From Pseudotabrizicola sediminis (GTDB lineage: Bacteria > Pseudomonadota > Alphaproteobacteria > Rhodobacterales > Rhodobacteraceae), in NCBI RefSeq assembly GCF_004745575.1, contig NZ_RPEM01000001.1, forward strand, positions 186,001 through 250,000: 64,000 nt of DNA, written 5' to 3'. A program made the position numbers and the translations under genes. The notes beneath the pieces are model-generated. The model was not told the DNA's origin. It worked only from the letters and a program-made list of their open reading frames with translations, and did no database searches. Positions 60,486 through 64,000 of the stretch are shown here, piece by piece (positions within the stretch are counted from its first letter, which is position 1; each line of letters begins with the position of its first letter).

Positions 60486-60530
60486 CCTCCCTGGACGCGT
60501 ACCAAAGCGTCCGCCGCGCGCGATGATCTG

Positions 60531-61448
60531 TCAAGTATCCTGTGCGACGGCTGACTGGCTCTGCGCTTCAAGCCGTTGAACTTCGCGCCGGATTCCCTGT
60601 GCCAACCCGCTTGCAAACCGGGCCAGCCGGGCCGAATGCGCGTCACCCTCGTGGCGGATCAGCCAGAAGGCGCGGGTCAGGCTCAGGGCTTCCGGCAACA
60701 CCCGGACAAGCTCTGGCGCAAAGGGCAGCGCAAAGTCATGCGCCACCCCAACGCCCGCGCCTGCGCGCAGCAGGTTCAGCTGCACCGACACCGAATTCGA
60801 TGCCATCGCCGGAGCCATGGCCCCAAGTCCGGTCAGATAATCCAGCTCCTTGTCAAAGATCATGTCGGCGATATAGCCCACCACCCGATGCGCCGGCAAA
60901 TCGGCCAGTGTACGCAGCGGCGGCGCGGCGGCCAGATAGTCCGGATGTGCGGCCAGATGCAGCCGGTAATCGGTCAGCTTCTGCACCGTCAGCCGCCCCG
61001 CCTGCGGGCGACTGACCCCGATCGCCAGATCCGCCTCGCGCCGCGACAGGTTGAACACCCGCGGCAGCGCCACGATCTGCACCTCCAGCCCGGGGTTTTC
61101 GTCACAGATCGCGCGGATCACCTGCGGCAGGATGTAATTGGCGCAACCATCGGGCGCCCCCAGCCGGATCTGCCCCGACAGCCCTGCGCCTGCGCCGCCG
61201 GTGATCGCCTCCTCTGCCCCCATAAGTGCTGCCTCCGCGGCCTCAGCATGCGGCACCAGCCGCGCGCCCTCCTCGGTCAGCGCATAGCCCAGCGGCGATT
61301 TCAGGAACAACCGCGCCCCCGCCCCCGCCTCCAGCCGCGCCACCCGCCGCCCCACCGTGGCCGGGTCCAGCGCCAGCCGCTTGCCCGCGCCAGACAGGCT
61401 TTCCGCCCGCGCCACCGCCAGAAACACCCGCAGATCATCCCAGTCCAT
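60531..61448 (-). CDS. LysR-family transcriptional regulator
   Basis: This 305-residue regulator begins with the LysR HTH MDWDDLRVFLAVARAESLSGAGKRLALDPATVGRRVARLE. A periplasmic-binding-type co-inducer domain follows, with GQIRLGAPDGCANYIL, ADLAIGVSRP and AGAGVGVAHDFAL. The ATG at 61448 is used; the frame extends upstream but over the divergent promoter. It is divergent from mmsA with inverted repeats between, so mmsA is its likely target. This is a common pairing in Rhodobacteraceae. Confidence 0.85.
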   Translation of the reverse strand: MDWDDLRVFLAVARAESLSGAGKRLALDPATVGRRVARLEAGAGARLFLKSPLGYALTEEGARLVPHAEAAEAALMGAEEAITGGAGAGLSGQIRLGAPDGCANYILPQVIRAICDENPGLEVQIVALPRVFNLSRREADLAIGVSRPQAGRLTVQKLTDYRLHLAAHPDYLAAAPPLRTLADLPAHRVVGYIADMIFDKELDYLTGLGAMAPAMASNSVSVQLNLLRAGAGVGVAHDFALPFAPELVRVLPEALSLTRAFWLIRHEGDAHSARLARFASGLAQGIRREVQRLEAQSQSAVAQDT

Positions 61449-61449
61449 A

Positions 61450-61518
61450 TTGCAATCCTGCAAAACCCTTTTGGGATATTGCCGCTTTATCCTGCTTTTG
61501 TGCAAGGCTATCTTGCGC
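61450..61518. promoter_or_regulatory. LysR/mmsA divergent operator region
   Basis: TTGC-N6-GCAA (61450-61463) and GTGCAAG-N5-CTTGCGC (61500-61518) are inverted repeats at the two ends of the 90-bp spacer, typical of LysR-type paired binding sites. Confidence 0.45.
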
Positions 61519-61538
61519 GCAATCAAAGGGAGATCACG

Positions 61539-63038
61539 ATGAAAGAAATCGGTCACTGGATCAACGGCAAGCATGTCCCCGGCACCTCGGGCCGTTTTGC
61601 CGATGTCTTCAACCCCGCCACCGGCGAAGTGCAGGCCCGTGTCGCCTTGGCGTCCAAGGCCGAGCTGGACAGCGCTACTGCTGACGCCGCACGCGCGCAG
61701 GTCAAATGGGGCGCCACCAACCCGCAACGCCGCGCGCGCGTGATCATGAAATTCGTGGACCTGTTGAACCGCGACATGGACAAGCTGGCCGAGGTTCTGT
61801 CATCCGAACATGGCAAGACGATTCCAGACGCCAAGGGCGACATCCAGCGCGGGCTTGAGGTGATGGAATTCTGCATCGGCGCGCCACATCTGCTGAAGGG
61901 CGAGTTCACCGACAGCGCAGGCCCCGGCATCGACATGTATTCCATGCGCCAACCCATTGGTGTGGCAGCCGGAATCACCCCGTTCAACTTCCCCGCCATG
62001 ATCCCGATGTGGAAAATGGGGCCAGCACTTGCCTGCGGCAATGCTTTCATCCTGAAACCGTCCGAGCGTGACCCGTCCGTGCCGATGATGCTGGCCGAAC
62101 TGATGCAAGAGGCCGGCCTGCCCGATGGTGTGTTGCAGGTGATCAATGGCGACAAGGACGCGGTCGATGCCATCCTCGACAACCCCGAGATTGCGGGCAT
62201 CGGCTTCGTCGGCTCGACCCCGATTGCCGAGTACATCTATGGCCGTGGCTGTGCCAACGGCAAGCGCGTGCAGTGCTTTGGCGGTGCCAAGAACCACATG
62301 ATCATCATGCCCGACGCCGATCTGGATCAGGCGGCGGACGCGCTGATCGGTGCCGGTTACGGCGCGGCAGGCGAACGCTGCATGGCGATTTCGGTCGCGG
62401 TGCCAGTGGGCGACGAAACCGCCGACCGGCTGATCGAAAAGCTGATCCCGCGGATCGAGGCGCTGAAGGTCGGCCCCTACACGGGCGGAAATGATGTGGA
62501 TTACGGCCCCGTGGTGACTGCTGCCGCCAAGGCCAACATCCTGAAACTGGTGGAAACCGGCATTGCCCAAGGCGCGAAACTGGTGGTCGATGGCCGCAAT
62601 TTCAACCTGCAAGGCTATGAGGACGGCTTCTTCGTCGGCCCGCATCTGTTTGACCATGTGACCACCGACATGGACATTTACCGCAAGGAGATTTTCGGCC
62701 CCGTTCTGTCGACAGTGCGGGCGAAAACCTATGAGGAGGCCATCGGTTACGCGATGGACCACGAATACGGCAATGGCATCGCGCTCTACACCCGCGACGG
62801 CGACACGGCGCGCGATTTCGCGCACCGGATCAATGTCGGCATGATCGGGATCAACGTGCCGATCCCGGTGCCTCTGGCGTACCACACCTTTGGCGGCTGG
62901 AAAAAGTCGTCCTTCGGTGACCTGAACCAGCACGGGCCGGATGCCTTCCGCTTCTACACCCGGACCAAGACCATCACCTCGCGCTGGCCTTCCGGCATCA
63001 AGGAAGGCGCCAGCCTGAACTTCAAACAGATGGAGTGA
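61539..63038 (+). CDS. mmsA: CoA-acylating methylmalonate-semialdehyde dehydrogenase
   Basis: This 499-residue ALDH converts methylmalonate semialdehyde (valine and inositol catabolism) to propionyl-CoA. NAD-binding and catalytic landmarks are GVAAGITPFNFPAMIPMWK, FVGSTPIAEYIY, GGAKNHMIIMPD and Cys in GAAGERCMAISVA. The tail SSFGDLNQHGPDAFRFYTRTKTIT is MmsA-specific. AAAGGGAG lies nine bases before the ATG. It is divergent from the LysR gene and closed by a strong terminator. Confidence 0.95.
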   Translation: MKEIGHWINGKHVPGTSGRFADVFNPATGEVQARVALASKAELDSATADAARAQVKWGATNPQRRARVIMKFVDLLNRDMDKLAEVLSSEHGKTIPDAKGDIQRGLEVMEFCIGAPHLLKGEFTDSAGPGIDMYSMRQPIGVAAGITPFNFPAMIPMWKMGPALACGNAFILKPSERDPSVPMMLAELMQEAGLPDGVLQVINGDKDAVDAILDNPEIAGIGFVGSTPIAEYIYGRGCANGKRVQCFGGAKNHMIIMPDADLDQAADALIGAGYGAAGERCMAISVAVPVGDETADRLIEKLIPRIEALKVGPYTGGNDVDYGPVVTAAAKANILKLVETGIAQGAKLVVDGRNFNLQGYEDGFFVGPHLFDHVTTDMDIYRKEIFGPVLSTVRAKTYEEAIGYAMDHEYGNGIALYTRDGDTARDFAHRINVGMIGINVPIPVPLAYHTFGGWKKSSFGDLNQHGPDAFRFYTRTKTITSRWPSGIKEGASLNFKQME

Positions 63039-63042
63039 TGCA

Positions 63043-63072
63043 AAAAGGGGTGGTCACAAGACCACCCCTTTT
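63043..63072. terminator. Strong bidirectional terminator after mmsA
   Basis: Perfect 12-bp stem AAAAGGGGTGGT / ACCACCCCTTTT with one more C-G pair closing an ACAA loop, 5 bases past the mmsA stop and 40 bases past the stop of the convergent surface-protein gene. Both flanks end in A/T runs. Confidence 0.92.
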
Positions 63073-63111
63073 CAATTCGGCCCGAACCGCAGGCGGGTTC
63101 GGGTCTGACGC

Positions 63112-63846
63112 TCAGGCCGCCTTGCGGCGACGCTTCAGTGCAGCAATGCCACCCATCGCGGTCAGCAGCAGCAACCCACCGGCTGGCAGCGGCACTGCGG
63201 CTGGCGTTTCGATATGCTCGGCCGTCATGCCGGTGATCTTGAACGCATCATGCTTGCCAGAAGCCCCGATGCCGAAGGACAGGACCGAGGGCAGGTCGGT
63301 AAACAATACCTTCGACCCAACCTGGCCCGTCAATGCACGGTCGGTTCCGAGGAACAGGTCAAACATGTCGACGAAGGTTTTCTCTGAAGAAACCAAAGAG
63401 GATTTGCCCCATGGAAAGCAAGCAAAACCCCAAAATTTGCAGGTCGAATGTTTGTCCTCTTCCGTGAAGCTGTCGAAATACGAAAAGGAAACCGATGTCA
63501 CAGCAAGTGGCGTGTCAAAATTGAAGATCACCAGTTCACTCTTGCCCGACCCATCCACGCGGTGATTGTCGGACTTACAGTGGTTTTTATTGTCGCAGAC
63601 GCCAAGGCCGGCATCTTTCCAAGTGGCGACAGCGGATTTTCCGGTGTCGATGTTCTTGCCATTGTTGTAGGTTCCGGCGCTCGCCGTGACCTTTACCGTA
63701 GCATTCTCAAGCGATCCGAACGACAGGGTGTTTTTCCAGCCACTGTTCAAGTTGCTGAAATCAAAAGTATAAGTTGCAGCCTGCGCCGCACCGGCAGAGA
63801 TGCAGGCGGCCACCGCAGCAGCGGCAACCCATTTTGTGTCAATCAT
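63112..63846 (-). CDS. Secreted VPLPA-CTERM protein (244 aa)
   Basis: The signal peptide MIDTKWVAAAAVAACISAGAAQA precedes a beta-rich domain (TYTFDFSNLNSGWKNTLSFGS and SELVIFNFDTPLAVTSVSFSYFDSF). Four cysteines (VCDNKNHC, STCKFWGFAC) suggest disulfides. The C-terminus AAVPLPAGGLLLLTAMGGIAALKRRRKAA is a complete VPLPA-CTERM tail. Composition is somewhat more AT-rich than nearby genes. This is the third exosortase-type substrate in the last 13 kb. It is convergent with mmsA and shares its terminator. Confidence 0.78.
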   Translation of the reverse strand: MIDTKWVAAAAVAACISAGAAQAATYTFDFSNLNSGWKNTLSFGSLENATVKVTASAGTYNNGKNIDTGKSAVATWKDAGLGVCDNKNHCKSDNHRVDGSGKSELVIFNFDTPLAVTSVSFSYFDSFTEEDKHSTCKFWGFACFPWGKSSLVSSEKTFVDMFDLFLGTDRALTGQVGSKVLFTDLPSVLSFGIGASGKHDAFKITGMTAEHIETPAAVPLPAGGLLLLTAMGGIAALKRRRKAA

Positions 63847-64000
63847 TGTCAGTTCCGATACAGTTCAAGTTTAAACGTTCGCGACCCGACAATGCCCATT
63901 ACCCCAGTCTGATCCGTGCCTGTGATATGTCAGAAAGGTGATTCAAATGCTATGTTTAGAAAGCGTTTAGGGCCCCATGGAACGGCGACAAAGCGTTTCT

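Noticed and set aside
63847-64000. Possible gene or operator at the window end (two AAAGCGTTT copies)
   Set aside because: Only 154 bases are visible, with no complete frame; the repeats may belong to a promoter beyond the window.

Overview
The window is GC-rich chromosomal DNA that looks like a member of the Rhodobacteraceae (Alphaproteobacteria). This rests on the gene orders yceD-rpmF-plsX-fabH-ihfA-merR and aglR/aglEFGAK, on VPLPA-CTERM surface proteins, and on the ornithine-lipid acyltransferase OlsB. Genus cannot be fixed by eye. I see no insertion sequence, prophage, CRISPR array or rRNA. The one clear compositional break is an AT-rich block forming the 3' third of cysS.

Layout. 1-3740: 3' part of a penicillin-acylase-family gene, a TDT/SLAC1-type membrane protein, a FemAB-like acyltransferase and a tiny membrane protein. 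3740-14120: an alpha-glucoside module, aglE-F-G-A-K on the minus strand divergent from aglR-bglA-glk. 14120-25000: esterase and alkA, an MFS transporter, the coupled operon cysS-cimA-methyltransferase-NDUFAF6-like gene, then uup. 23633-27808: a minus-strand operon of polyamine-type ABC genes (B, C, A without a binding protein), a uracil-DNA glycosylase and sseB. 27970-33250: a MocR regulator facing a DUF1127 gene, rplM-rpsI, olsB, msrB and bamE. 33470-39341: yceD, rpmF, plsX, fabH, ihfA, a MerR regulator, tRNA-Pro(GGG) and a long dCTP deaminase.

39373-50542 is a complete glycogen operon read as glgP-glgB-glgC-glgA-glgX-pgm, with most later genes overlapping at stop/start codons. 50896-51415 carries an Rrf2/NsrR regulator behind a perfect FNR-type box. 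51685-64000 holds three VPLPA-CTERM proteins, two gap paralogues, a Na+/H+ antiporter fused to a cyclic-nucleotide-binding domain, a DUF1127 gene, coaD, a CBS protein and a LysR/mmsA divergent pair.

Theme. The region is rich in sugar storage and central carbon genes: alpha-glucoside import and hydrolysis, glucokinase, phosphoglucomutase, glycogen synthesis and breakdown, and two GAPDHs. LacI-type operators link them. AAAnCGnTTT palindromes lie upstream of aglE, aglR and glgP. GTTAGCGC(A/T)AA(A/C) sites lie upstream of gap1 (two copies), gap2 and the DUF1127 gene at 59270. The two GAPDHs differ at the coenzyme-selecting residue (Ala36 versus Asp36), which suggests separate gluconeogenic and glycolytic roles. 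The observations most worth following are the mosaic cysS, the operator families, the FNR box at nsrR, the two-helix insertion in AglF and the structured element near 23600.
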